From NCBI GenBank assembly GCA_023375675.1, contig JALQBC010000028.1:310001-374000 (forward strand): 64,000 nucleotides of DNA, given 5' to 3'. Each line of letters starts with the position of its first letter. The stretch's first letter is position 1. Positions 47,576-60,099 of this stretch are shown piece after piece. This DNA comes from Cytospora piceicola. Lineage: Eukaryota > Ascomycota > Sordariomycetes > Diaporthales > Cytosporaceae. Under the pieces are notes generated by a model that saw nothing but the letters and a program-made list of their open reading frames with translations, did no database searches and was not told where the DNA came from. The translations under genes were made by a program, and so were the position numbers.

Positions 47576-48534
47576 TCAACTGTACACTTTTTTGAGATCC
47601 TTCAAGCCCTTATCCGCATGCCATATACTGCTCAAAACCCCTGGAAACCAAGACGTCAGGAACCGAACCATGCCGACATTCCCGCCGCGCGACATGTTTC
47701 CGCTCTTGCCGGCGATGATGTCGCCGACAATGTCGTGTGCCGTCTTGGAAACGGGCTCAGACCCGCTGATGTACCCGCCCTGCTGCTGCTTGTTGATGAC
47801 GGGCTCGACCGTCTTGTAGTACGAGCCCTCGGGCAGCTTGAGGTCGGGCGCGTTGTTGAAGAATGGCGTGGCGACGTTGCCTAGCACGTTGGTGATGACC
47901 TTTACGCCGAGGGGGGCCAGCTCGATGCAGAGGACGTCCGAGATGCGCGTCGCGGCGACCTTGGAGCTGCTGTAGACGCCTATCATGGAGAAGAGGGTTA
48001 GCCACGGATAATTGGAGAGGAGAAAGCAAGAGGGATTGTCACAGCAAGAAAAATACTAAGGAAACAAAACAAGAAGAAAAAAAGAAAACACATACCTGCC
48101 CATGCAAAGGGGAACAAGGCTGCGGTGGAGGTGATGTTGCAGATGACACCCTTGCTCTTGATGAGCAGCGGGGCAAACGCCTGCGCCGTGGCGACGATGC
48201 TCCAGACGTTGACGTCGTACAGCTTCTTGGCCTGGTCGAGGTCGATGTCGAGCAGGGGCAGGACGTAGTCGTGGGCGGCGTTGTTGACCAGGGCGTCGAG
48301 GGTCCCCCCCGTGCGCTCGGCGACGACGTCGGCGGCCCTGCGGACCGACTGGGTCGAGCCGACGTCGAGCTCGAGGATCTCGATGCCGTCGACGTCGGCG
48401 AGCGAGCCGGCCTTGGAGAGGTTGCGCAGGGTGGCGAAAACGTGGTAGCCCCGTGCCTGGAACTCCTTGGCCATGGAGGCGCCGAGGCCGCCGTCGCTAC
48501 AACCTGTGATCAATACCGTCTTCTTGGACAACAT
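47576..48534 (-). CDS. Short-chain dehydrogenase, AYR1-like
   Basis: Two minus-strand exons, 48,534-48,096 and 47,979-47,576, are joined by a 116-base intron (GTATGT...ATAG), giving 280 aa. The Rossmann motif is TGCSDGGLG (10-18), with NNAA at 84-87. The catalytic triad is Ser136, Tyr149 and Lys153 (YSSSK). The family is close to NADPH-dependent 1-acyl-dihydroxyacetone-phosphate reductase (AYR1), but many fungal paralogues act on other ketones, including in secondary metabolism. The C-terminal half has a hydrophobic stretch typical of lipid-droplet or ER members. It lies between the transporter and the PKS hydrolase, so cluster membership is open. Confidence 0.88.
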
Positions 48535-49418
48535 GGTCAGTCACTGGGTAGGTAGTGATGTGTGATGTAAAAGGAACGTCTATGATATGGACTGGGATGC
48601 GTATGACTTGGGGAAGGGGGGTCTCTTCAGAGAACCAAGGCTACTCGATTTCAAGTTAGGCGGTCATGGTAGGGCATAGACGCAGATATGGAGGGAATGA
48701 TGGGTTTTCAGCTGTGTACTGTTATGCGATTGCTACCGTTTGATCAAAGGAGAGGTTGCCAAAAAGTACTCGCCTGGCCCGACCAATCAGGCCGTCAAGG
48801 GGTAAGCTGCCTTGCTTTGTTTACCCGCGGGCCGTGCTGGTTTAACGTGTACCAGCTGCGAAACGGCAGGTCTATGTATCTTTTGTAAGACGTTTTCAAC
48901 TGTGATAGGTAATCATCACTAGCAGCAGAGGTCCTTGCTTGCTTACCTGGCAAGGACCTCTAACCGTTTCGCGTTCCGAAGTCCAGGCTTACAGTGTCTG
49001 CGCAGTTCTTCCGTGACTGGCGGCGGCGGCCTGATAATCAGTCCGAGTGGCGGTATGTTCCATCTGCAAGGTCAGCGGTCAGCAGTCCAGCACAGCCGTA
49101 TTCAGACACTGCAATGGTATGGTGATACAGGCAAGGGAGTCTGGGCCGTGCAAGATGCGCTATGCATAGACCCCGGGGTGTACGTCGAGCACATCTACCA
49201 TAATTACCAGCCGATTGTTGGCCTCTTCATTTGGAAACTGGACGTTTGAACCTACGGCCCTGAAGTTTCAATTCCTCCGAAGCTTCGCTTTGCCCTGTAT
49301 GCTAACCGTCGAATTGAGTTCTAACGTGAATAGGGCTGTCAAACTGTGATTGTTGCCTGTCTATCCCTAAGTCTAGTACCTAGGTAATCCAAAAGCGCCG
49401 CTTTAAACAGCAAGCAGC
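48535..49418. other. Intergenic interval
   Basis: An ORF at 48,935-49,249 has no known motif and is probably chance. A TAGTACCTAGGTAAT motif occurs at 49,374. No gene is supported. Confidence 0.45.
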
Positions 49419-50511
49419 TTACAATGCCTTGCCATTTAGCACATTCTTGAAGAATTCTTCCGTAGACTCCAGGACTTGGACGGACCCCTCCCCAGTCATG
49501 ATAGTAAGATGCCCTTTTCCCTTGGCCCAGTACATTGTCTTTGGTGTCTGTAATCTGTCAAAGGCATCCTTCTGATCCTCTGGAGGAGAAATGTCATCCA
49601 GTTCCGGGATGACCATCATGACCGGCATCCCGTCGATCATCTCCAGGATCTCTTTGGGCCGAGCTAGGGCGAGCTTGTGGTACGTCTGCAGAGTTATCCG
49701 GTCCCGAAAGTCAGGGTGGCCAAGCTCTGTAGCCGAGCGCATGAGATTATATGCCTCAAGCCCACCTGGGCCCCCGGAGCCGCCCATGCCGGCGGGATTC
49801 TCTCCCCTCCGGTTGAAGGGCGACAGTGAGAAAGGCTCGTTGCCCCTGAGCTGGGACGCGCGGTCCTTTATCAGCTGGGGGAACAGCGTCTTCCGTTTCT
49901 CCGGTCTGATGAAGCTGAAGAGCGGGCACACCATGACGAGGCCCTTGGGTCTTCGATCCACGGCAGCACAGCAGCCGCTCACCATTCCGCCGAAGGACAT
50001 GCCCCAGAGAAGTATGCGGCCGGAGTCCACGCTTGGAAGGCTCGATACGTAGGTGATGATGTCTGTACTCGGGGAAACAGTCGGTGAGCAATGACATTCC
50101 ATAACAGAGGGCTTAAGAGATCGGAAGGAGGGTGGACTCTGCTCACCTGACAAGTCTTGGGCCATTTGCAATGGATCAAGCTGGTTTCTTGGCAGACCCT
50201 CGCTGGCGCCTACGCTTCGCGCATCGTAAAGAAGGATATTGTATCCCTGAGATTGATATCTTTCGGCGACTTCAGGCAGTGTCATTTCCTTCACACAGTT
50301 GAACTGGGCGGTTTATCAGCCCTCCGCCCGTAGACCTCGCAAGCATAAGGGTGACTAGGTGGTAGATGTTATAATCACCCGTGGATCGAATATTGAGACG
50401 TACGCCATGAGACATGATAATAGCAGGAGCTGGCCCCGGCTGCGAGAAAAACCATCCTCTGATGATGGTCCCATCAATGGTCTTGCACTCCACTACCTCA
50501 AGCCTAGCCAT
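49419..50511 (-). CDS. Alpha/beta hydrolase, polyketide-transferase-like
   Basis: Three minus-strand exons, 50,511-50,404, 50,303-50,147 and 50,062-49,419, give 302 aa (introns GTACGT...CCAG and GTGAGC...ACAG). Splicing restores SHGFNCVKEM, a family signature. Ser111 in GMSFGG is the nucleophile, and GKGHLTI supplies the His. The acid is likely in PELDD. The sequence resembles the hydrolases found next to highly reducing PKSs, such as the fumagillin polyketide transferase (af380) and the AK-toxin hydrolase type. These release or transfer the polyketide from the carrier protein. It is transcribed away from the PKS across a shared 1.2-kb promoter region, which supports a joint pathway. It may act as a thiohydrolase rather than a transferase. 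Confidence 0.88.
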
Positions 50512-51696
50512 AGAAACGTGTCGACGGATTGGATATGTGCACAGTTTCTCTCCCGTTGGACGGAAGAAGAAGATGACAATTAACCGAAGCTCGTGTTATG
50601 GCTACCAGGCTTGGAATAGTGCGATCGTGGCAAGTCAATTTTCAGGACACAGGATCATGGAAGAGATATCCTGGGACACTGCACAAGCTACCATTCAGTG
50701 ACACTATAATTAAGCAAAGAGCCGATGGACTCACGAAAAGGATTATGAGATGACCTCAAATAAGGTAAGTCATGATATGAAAGCAACCTGACCCATAAAG
50801 ATGATAATGCTGACAGTCTCCGTATAGTTTCCCAATTAGGAAATGCTGATTTCTGGACCTTGGCTTCGATTTTGATTACACTCAGTGATGTAAGATGAGT
50901 CGTCTTCCAGCCTGCACCATTGATGGTAGGTCTTCATGTCAACTGGTTCGTCTGGAAAGCAGAAGCGTCCTAAAAGGGACAGCATTGGTGGCAAAGGAAT
51001 TTTTCAAGAGGATCTATCCCGATATGAGCATGATTATTGAACGAGATATACCCTCAATGGTACCGAATTTACAGAATATAACTACAACAGTTACATGAAC
51101 ACTATCTTCTTTACTAGATAATAATATCAGCTGCTGGGGTAGCTTAGGCCTACTTGCAAAATGATGTCGATCTGTATGCCTAATTATCCAGAAGCCATAG
51201 AAAGAATGCAACTTGAAGTTATGCGCTCTCGGGTATGAGAGATGTTGAACGTAGGCTGCCTGTCCCGATAACGTCTACTTTCATACCGGGAAAGCCAGCA
51301 GCAAAGTAATCATGACTGCAGAAATGGTTTAAGATTTGATCTGTCAGCTTACGTAGGTAACGGTATCTACTTCGCCAGACCGTTACCCTAGCCATACCAC
51401 AGCCAGAGTGGCGGTAACATCTATACCTACCGGTACCTCTACTTTGTACATGTGGTTGTATCATAGTCTTGAAATCTCTAATATGTATATCACCATCGAA
51501 CCTCTCTTTGAATTCGTGCAGGTTCCTTGTTTCATCTGTCCAGATCGTAATCATACGGAAGTGACGCAACATTGAAGGTATATTTCGTTGTTCTGGTATA
51601 TTCAAACAACGCCCGACTGGTTGTCAATCAAAACTCATATAAACCTACGAATTAGCCGTGGGTTTGCGCTCACACGGAACTCATCTCGCTCCAACC
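50512..51696. promoter_or_regulatory. Divergent promoter between hydrolase and PKS
   Basis: No gene lies in these 1,185 bases. Between 51,356 and 51,437 are four related sites: GGTAACGG, CCGTTACC (its exact inverse, 51,380), GCGGTAAC (51,411) and TACCGGTACC (51,428). CGG-half-site clusters are typical for Zn2Cys6 regulators. A TATAAA lies at 51,638-51,643, 54 bases before the PKS start codon. Confidence 0.5.
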
Positions 51697-54600
51697 ATGG
51701 CGACATATCAACAGGATCCTGTCGCCATCGTGGGATTCGCCTGTCGGCTCCCTGGTGGCAATAGCTCTCCCACGAAGTTATGGGATTTTCTCGAAGAAGG
51801 CAAGGTGGCCTCGAACAAAGTGCCGAAGTCGAGATTCAACATCGAGGGCCACTGGGATGGTTCTCACAAGCCAGGGACTATGCGTCCGTTGGGTGGCATG
51901 TTCCTCGACGACGTCGACCTGGCTGACTTCGACGCCTCCTTCTTTGAGATCTCAGGGACCGAGGCCGTCGCGATGGACCCTAACCAGCGCCAGATGCTCG
52001 AGGTCGTCTATGAAGGACTCGAAAATGCTGGCATCACCCTGGAAAAAATCAACGGTAAGGCAGTGGCGTGCTTTGTGGGAGCCTACTCGTCCGACTACGG
52101 CGATATGCAAAATCGCGACCCCGAGGACCGACCTGCCAACAACGCTATTGGCGTGGGCCGCGCTATCATGGCAAACAGGATCAGCTACTTCCTTAATATT
52201 AAGGGCCCGAGCATTACTATTGATACCGCTTGCTCTGGTAGCTTGGTTGGTCTCGATTTGGCCTGCCGCGTGCTACAGTCTGGTGAGGTCGATACGGCTA
52301 TAGTAGCCACAAGCAATCTTTACCTCAACCCGGACCATGTTATAGATGCTGGAAACGTTGGCCAGGCTCATTCACCTACTGGATATTGCCATACCTTTGA
52401 TGTATCTGCCGACGGCTACGTTAAGGCAGAGGCGGTCAGCTGTGTGATTGTGAAGCGGCTCCCAGATGCGATCCGGAATCAAGACCCCGTCAGAGCTATC
52501 ATACGTGGACTGGCATCAAACAGGTACGTGAAGGCTGATACGAGGAGAGAGTACCGCCGTAGTGCGACAGGGCGTATTTTACTAACGTGCCTTTACAGCA
52601 ACGGGAGGACAGGAGGTATCGCCAGCCCCAGCGCCGAGGCCCAGGCGGCCGCGATCCGCGCTGCGTACGCCAATGCTGGAATCAAGAACCTCAACGACAC
52701 GCAATATCTCGAGTGCCATGGAACTGGGACACAGGCAGGTGACCCTACAGAAGTGAAAGGCGCCGCTTCCGCGTTTGCTGCAACACGCGATGCGGACAAG
52801 CCGCTCATCATTGGCTCGGTATGTTTGTTTCTTTCTTGCCTGCCATACCGGACCCCGTACGTTCCTCGGACTTACAAGAATTTCAATGTAGATAAAAAGC
52901 AACGTTGGGCACGCTGAGCCGGCTGCTGGTATATCAGGGTTGATCAAGACGGTTCTGAGCCTCGAGAGTGGTCTCATACCAGGCACCCCGCTCTTCATTA
53001 ACCCGAGTCCCAAGAGTAGGAGACCTTGTCCCCCTAATCTTCGTTATATATTCTAATTTTATCGTCCCAGTTGACTTCGTTGGGAACAAGGTCCGCGCTT
53101 CGAGGACCACGATCCCCTGGCCTGACGTCGAAGGGAAGCCCAGAAGAGCGAGCATCAACTCCTTCGGCTACGGTGGTGCAAATGCACACGCCATTGTTGA
53201 GGAAGCCAGCAGCAGAGATCGAAACCATTACGTGTCATCGTACTTATCATCTGACGATGTTCTGTCCATGGACACTGAGGCGGACGAAGAAAGCAATCGG
53301 CCGTACACCCTCGTGCTCTCTGCTAACGACGCTAACTCTCTCAAAGCTAACATCCAGGCTCTATATGACCATCTCATCAACCCAAGAGTCAAAGTCGACC
53401 TCCCAGACCTAGCTTACACATTATCGGAACGTCGGTCGAGGTTCTGGCATCTGGCCTATGTTACTACGCGCAGTACAGATATCGAGTCTAAAGAATGGAC
53501 CTTGGCGAAGAAGAGCACACAAGAGGCTAGAATTGGCTTCGTTTTCACAGGTCAAGGGGCGCAGTGGCCGCAAATGGGAAAGGAACTACTCAAGTTCTTC
53601 CCCTGGGTCAGGTCCATCCTGGAAGAGCTCGACCAAGCCCTGCAGGGCATCCGAGATCCTCCAAAGTGGTCTCTCGTTGACGAATTAACTGAAGCTCGCT
53701 CGGCCAGTCATATCCGCCAGCCCGAGTTTTCTCAGCCTCTGGTCACAGCTATCCAACTGTGTCTTATTGCCGTCCTGGAGCATTGGGGTATTAAGCCCGC
53801 TAGCGTTGTTGGTCACTCTTCTGGGGAAATCGCCGCTGCCTACGCGGCCGGTTTCCTCGATAGAGTCAGCGCTATCAAGGCGGCATTCTATCGTGGTCGA
53901 GCTGCTGTTAACCGTAAGAGCGAGGCAGAGCCTAACGTTGGCATGCTCGCCGTCGGCCTGGGCGCCGAAGATATAGCTTCATACCTTGATAAGTACAGAG
54001 AGCGGGCTTGGATCGCTTGCTTTAACAGCTCTAACAGCGTTACTATCTCCGGCAAGCAGTCCGAACTCGAGAAGCTAGCAGAAGATATCAAGGCCGAGGG
54101 CTACTTCGCTAGACTGTTACAGGTGGACCTGGCCTATCACTCAGAACTCATGGGCGTCATCGGCGAAGAGTACGAGACGCTGCTTTCCGAGGACGACGGT
54201 TTTGGCAGCAGTGCTCTGGGACATTCGGCCTCACCGGACGTCTCCATGTTTTCATCGGCCACCTGCGTCGAGCTGGACGCGACCATGCAGACTGACGCCG
54301 CGTATTGGAAGACGAATATGATATCCCCAGTCCGCTTCCACGAGGCGGTCAAGCAGATGTTGTCTCAGAAAAACGACAAGTCACCGACTATTCTCATCGA
54401 GATCGGCCCCTCAGGCGCTCTGGCAGGGCCTGTGTCCCAGATCCTTGGCTCCCTGCCCAACGGCGGTGACGTCTCGTACTGCGCATCGTGGGCTCGAGGC
54501 GCGAATGATGCCGTCAAGGCTCTCTTCGATGTCGCCGGCAGACTATTGGTGGCAGGCGCCCGCGTGGATATGGGGGCCGTCAACGGTTATAGCGATCAGA

Positions 54601-57600
54601 GCGTGCGCACAATCATTGACCTGCCCAACTATAACTGGAACCATTCGGTTAAGTACTGGCATGAGAACGCCGCCAGCAAGGATTGGCGCTTTAGGCGATT
54701 CATCAACCACGATCTCATTGGCAGCAAGATCTTCGGCACCTCGTGGCACAACCCGACGTGGCGCAAGCATTTAATGCTCGACGACGTGCCTTGGCTGCGT
54801 GACCACATGATGGGACCCGATGTTCTCATCCCGGGTGCTGGTCTCGCAACTATGGCCATCGAGGCCATGTATCAGAAATATGCCGCGCTGAACCAGGACG
54901 AGGATATCCAGTCCAGTAACGACCTGGCGTATCGTCTCCGCAACGTACGGTTCGACCGAGCGTTAGTGGTCGAGGAAGGCAAGGAAGTCGTTATTCTTCT
55001 GCATCTGACCAAGGTGCCAGGGAACAAAGACTGGCACGAGTTCCGAATCTCGACGTCCAAGGATGACGTTGTCATCGACCACTGCTTCGGCCTCGTTCGC
55101 GTACAAGAGCCCGTCGAGGATAAACTCGGCACCGCTGACCTTGCGCCGCTGAAGAATCCTCAGCCCTTCACCCTCTGGTACAAAGCCCAGAGCGAGGCCG
55201 GAATGGGATTCGGTCCATCGTTCAAAAAGGTCACGAGCCTTGAGGCGACTAGTGGCCAGCGGACCTGTCGGGCATTAGTCGACTTAACTCCTCCAGACTC
55301 GAAATGGGACCCCCAATCCTACTATCCCTTCCACCCTGCCGTCCTCGACGCCTGCCTCCAGGTCGCTATGCCCGCTAATGCCTCTAATGAGCGCAGCCTG
55401 GTCAAGGACATCATCGTACCGGGTATCGTCAACGAGGCCATCATCAATAAGGTGCCTCGCCAGATGCGCGAGGGCCTGGCCGTTGCAAAGTCGGGCTACA
55501 CGGGTCGAGGCCGTCCGGACCAAGCCAAGAGCATTATTTCTGATATTTCCGTCTACGACCCGCAGACGGGCATTATGTTCATGCAGGTCAAGGGACTCAA
55601 CTACGTAAAGATCGATGTGCCTCCGAAGCCTGATCCTCACACGTTCGACCAGGTCTGCTGGAAGCCTGACGTATCCCTTATCACCCAGGACCAGCTGATG
55701 TATCTTACCTCGGACGATACGTCCAAAACAAGGCTTCACCACATTGTGGATCTCATCGCTCACAAGAAACCAATGCTCAGAGTGCTTGAGGTCAACTTCG
55801 ACGAAACCGACGCGTCGTCGATTTGGTTCGAGACGAGCGAAATGGCGCCGAGACTGGCCTATGTCCAGTATGACTTCGCATCAGCCAACGCGAAAACCAT
55901 CGTTGCTGTCCAGTCCCGACATGAATCACACAGGCACTCCTTCCACCTGGTCACGCCCGGGAAGTCAAGATTCGGCCTTCCGGACGGGCCTTTGTATGAC
56001 CTCGCGATCATCAAGACGCCCAAGAAGCCTGGCGTGTTCGCGGAGCACATCATCTCGAACCTCAGATCGCTGGTCGAAGACCACTCCTACACTCTCCTCG
56101 TTCAGCAGGTCGTGGCTGGATCCCAGGTCTCGAATACTCTGGCCGGGGGTGGTAACGAAGAAGGCTCCGAGGACTTCTTTCAGCTGCCATCGTCTGACGA
56201 GCCGACCAACAATTCCTCGCGATCAGAAACATCTTCCGAGGCAGAAGGCCACACAAGCTCAGTATCCTCAGCACCCGTCGACGTCACGACATCCAAGGCC
56301 TCCTTGATTGGCGTCGACGGGGAAGGTTTTTGGAATCCACGAAAGCTGCACGACCTACAGAATTCTCCCGATTTCACATCCGTCTTGGAATTCACTGGTG
56401 GAGAGTCCCCCCACACGAGCCCGCCCTGTTACCTCTTGCGCAGCAGCTCCGCAGACGAACAGACGAGCGCTTCCCCGTCGCCCAAGAATCTTTTGGTGGC
56501 CCGACTTTCCAAGGAGACACCGACGCTTGCCCAAGGCCTGCAGAATATCCTGGAGGCATCGGGATGGAACATTACGCACCGCGATCTCTCCACCTCCAAC
56601 CCCCGCTACGACCTCCCCACCGACGCAGTCGTGCTCATAGTCGATGAGCTGTCCGCTCCGGTGTTTGTCCGAGCCACGACACATCAGTGGGATGCCGTTA
56701 AGCACCTGCTCAGCGCCGGAAACCCGGTCCTGTGGGTGACCAAGGGCTCGCAGAACCTCGTGACCCACCCGGACAACGCGCTCGTACACGGCCTCTTCCG
56801 CGTTGTGCGACACGAGTACGCCGAGGCCAGGCTTACCACCCTGGATGTGCACTCGAGCACCAGCGCCGCCACGCTCTTTGCCATTGACAAAGTCCTCAGG
56901 CTGGTGCGGGCGGGCGAGGCCGAGGATGAGTACGCGGAGAGGGACGGCGTGCTCCAGGTGCAGAGGGTGATGCCCGACGCGAAGATCAATTACTTCAAGC
57001 GTGACGAGGTCGAGGGCGCCGAGCCCGTCGTCAAGAGCCTGCGCGAGACCGAGGCCATGGTGCAGATCCGGGCCGAGCGCGTTGGCTCGCTCGAATTAAC
57101 TTGGTGCGAGAATCATGTCGCACAAGTGCCGGTGGAGCCTGGCTTCGTCGAGGTCGAGGTCATGGCCGTTGGCGTCAATTTCAAGGTTGGTAAAGCTCGA
57201 CTCGATGGTTCCCACGAGATCCTAATAAATTCCGCGAGAGCCCCCTCCCTCTTTTCCTGTCCTAACCCATGAGCCCCGGGCGAAAGGCAACTGTTCATTG
57301 CATGAGGGTTTCGTATTCTAACCTTCTTTTGTAACAGGACGTTGCCACAACGATGGGCATTGTGCCTGAAAACGAATACATGATAGGATGCGAGTGCTCC
57401 GGGGTCGTCAAGCGACTAGGACCGAACGTTACGAAATTCCAGGTCGGCGATCGCGTAGCGGTTATGAGGAGCGGAACTTACGTGAACCGTCTCCAGGCTC
57501 CGGTAGAGCGCACCCAGGCCATTCCCTCCTGGATGAGCTTCGAAGACGCGGCGACGATCCCGCTCGTGTACATGACAGCGCTTTACTCACTCTTCTATCT

Positions 57601-59524
57601 TGGGAACCTTCAGGAGGGGCAGGTAAGTTTTAACATTATGACCGTGAGCTGCCATGTGAGAAGATGATTCTGATAGCTTTCCTCCAGTCTGTTCTTATTC
57701 ACTCGGCTGCTGGTGGTGTTGGGATCGCTGCAATCCAGCTTTCCAAGTACAGAAAGGCGGATGTCTTCGTGACTGTCGGAACCGAAGAAAAGCGGGAATT
57801 CCTCGCGTCTACTTTTAGAATTCCTCCTAACCGCATGTTTTCCTCTCGCAATGCCAAGTTCGCCGAGGAAATAATGGCGGAGACGGAAGGCCGTGGCGTA
57901 GATGTGATCCTTAACTCCCTGACTGGCGAGTTGCTGGATGCCTCGTGGAGAATCATGGCTGACGGTGGCAATATGATTGAGATTGGCAAGAGAGATATAG
58001 TTGATCGGAACACGTTGGCCATGGAGCCATTCGACAGAAACTGCTCGTTCCGGGCTATCGACCTGTCCTATACGAAGCAGTTCACGGACTCGATGGTAGA
58101 GAAGCTCCTCGGGGAGATTTTCGACCTAGTCGAGGCCAATCATATCAAGGCCATCCACCCCATCGTGCCATACGGATTCGAAAACGTCCCCGCCGCGCTG
58201 GCTTATATTCGGCGAGGCCAGCATATCGGAAAGATCGTCATTACTAACTACGGCAAAGATGTCAAGGTGCCTATCCGGCCTGCCATCCGAACCTTGCAGC
58301 TACGACCAGACGTTTCATACCTCGTCGTGGGAGGCCTCAAAGGTCTCTGTGGAAGCGTGGCTATCCACCTAGCCCGATCTGGAGCCAGGCGAATCATTGC
58401 GTGCAGCCGAAGTGGCACTGGAGACGATGCTTCAGCTCGTGTCATACGAAGCTGCCTGACGTACGGGTGTACGGTCGAGGAGGCCCGGGGCGATGTCAGC
58501 GACTTCAACTTCGTGAGAGACGTCTTCAAGTCGGCACGTCAAAACCCGATCGCCGGGGTCATCCAGGGAGCCATGGTATTAAGGGTACGTAAGCCTATCC
58601 CCGCGTGACACGAGGATCATGGCGACTAATATCTCTGCAAAATAACAATAGGATAAGCCCTACGAGGCAATGACCTACCGAGACTTTCGCGAGTCCATCG
58701 AGCCCAAGGTGCAAGGAACTTGGAACCTCCACTACGCTTCACAGCAAGAAGCGAGACCACTCGACTTCTTCACGATGCTTTCCAGCATCTCAGGCGTGGT
58801 AGGCAACAAAGGACAGGCCAACTATGCTGCTGCTAACGTCTTCCTCGACGCATTCGCACACTACCGCCGCTCGCTCGGGCTTCCCGCCAACAGCGTTGAC
58901 CTCGGAGCCATAGAGGACGTCGGGTATATCGCCGAGCAGGGCGCGAGCTACGAGGCGCGTTTCGATAAGAAGCAGTGGACGCCCATCAACGAGGGCGTGC
59001 TGCGTCGAATACTGGGGTACTCGATTCTGCAGCAGGACGTCTATAACACCATCAACGCCGCCAGCGCGGCGCAGCTCATCACGGGACTCACTTTCCCGCT
59101 GCCCAACGATGGATCTTCTGACCTCGCGGGCGAGCACCGCTTCAGCTACCTGTTCAATAGCGGCAGTAACGCCGTTATAGCCGACGGAGAGAATGCCGAC
59201 GGCGGCGGGAGCGACCAGGCCGTCAAGGCCTTCCGCATGATGCACGCCGCGGGTGCCAGCACAGCTGAGCTGGCCAAGGCTTGCTTGGAACTGGTGTCGA
59301 TCCAGGTGACAAAGGTACTTCGCCTCGAGATCGAGATTGAGCCGGGCAAGCCCCTGATGGCGTACGGTCTCGACTCACTCTCGGCCGTCGAGCTGCGCGG
59401 CTGGATACGCAGCAAGCTGGGCGCCGAGCTGAGTACGCTCGACATCACCAACGCTCGGTCCATGGTCGAGATGTGTGACAAGTTGGTGTCGAAGCTCCCG
59501 CAGCCCAAGGAGACGACCTCGTAG
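51697..59524 (+). CDS. Highly reducing type I polyketide synthase
   Basis: Seven exons are modelled: 51,697-52,523; 52,599-52,818; 52,892-53,015; 53,071-57,185; 57,338-57,622; 57,688-58,584; 58,652-59,524. They give 2,446 aa. KS (about 10-430) has Cys179, His316 and His356. AT has GHSSGE with Ser640. DH (about 940-1230) has His969 and [10 protein letters not shown]. The 1275-1420 region is where a methyltransferase would sit, but it lacks the SAM motif. ER (about 1720-2030) has [10 protein letters not shown] has GGLKGLCG and Tyr2214. The C-terminal ACP carries Ser2398 in GLDSL. No thioesterase or reductase follows, so release needs a partner, probably the divergent hydrolase. The product is a reduced, probably unmethylated chain of unknown length. 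Confidence 0.95.
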
Positions 59525-60099
59525 GTAACAAGTATGGGTGTTTTTCACGGATATAAGGAAACGGATGGCAATGGGATATGGCCACGACGGCACGCTTCCA
59601 AGGCTCACGGCGAGCTCTCATTCAGATTAGTGAGTCGGGAGCCAGTATAACACAACGTTCTTTACCACCTAAGTTATCTTTGGAGAGTCCGCAGCAATTT
59701 CTTCACAGTTGATCATTAACAACATTGTCGATGCTTACTATAGTAGACTGGAGTCTTTGGGAGTGAAGCAGTCTTGATGTTCAAGTTAGAATGTAGATAT
59801 GCTTCATGATTATAGAGATAAGCTGAACCAGCTCAGACAATACTGCTACTCCAGATGTCTACGGTAGTCTCACGGATCAAAAACTGCCTTACCCACTTAC
59901 TCTAGCCTAAGTTTATACGTAAAGTCATGAAAATACCTAGGTAGGTTGTTTAGACACTAAACAGCTATATGTCAACACAAAGGGCTTTACATAGGCAGTA
60001 GGCTCTCTTGTATTGATCCACCACCCTGGCGTTAGCCGTTTGATAATCATATCCTATCTGAAAGCCTACCCTTATGATCATCCCAAGGTCCAGGCAAAG
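59525..60099. terminator. Convergent 3' region of PKS and P450
   Basis: No gene is seen in these 575 bases. An AATACCTAGGTAGG motif lies at 59,933. Confidence 0.5.
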
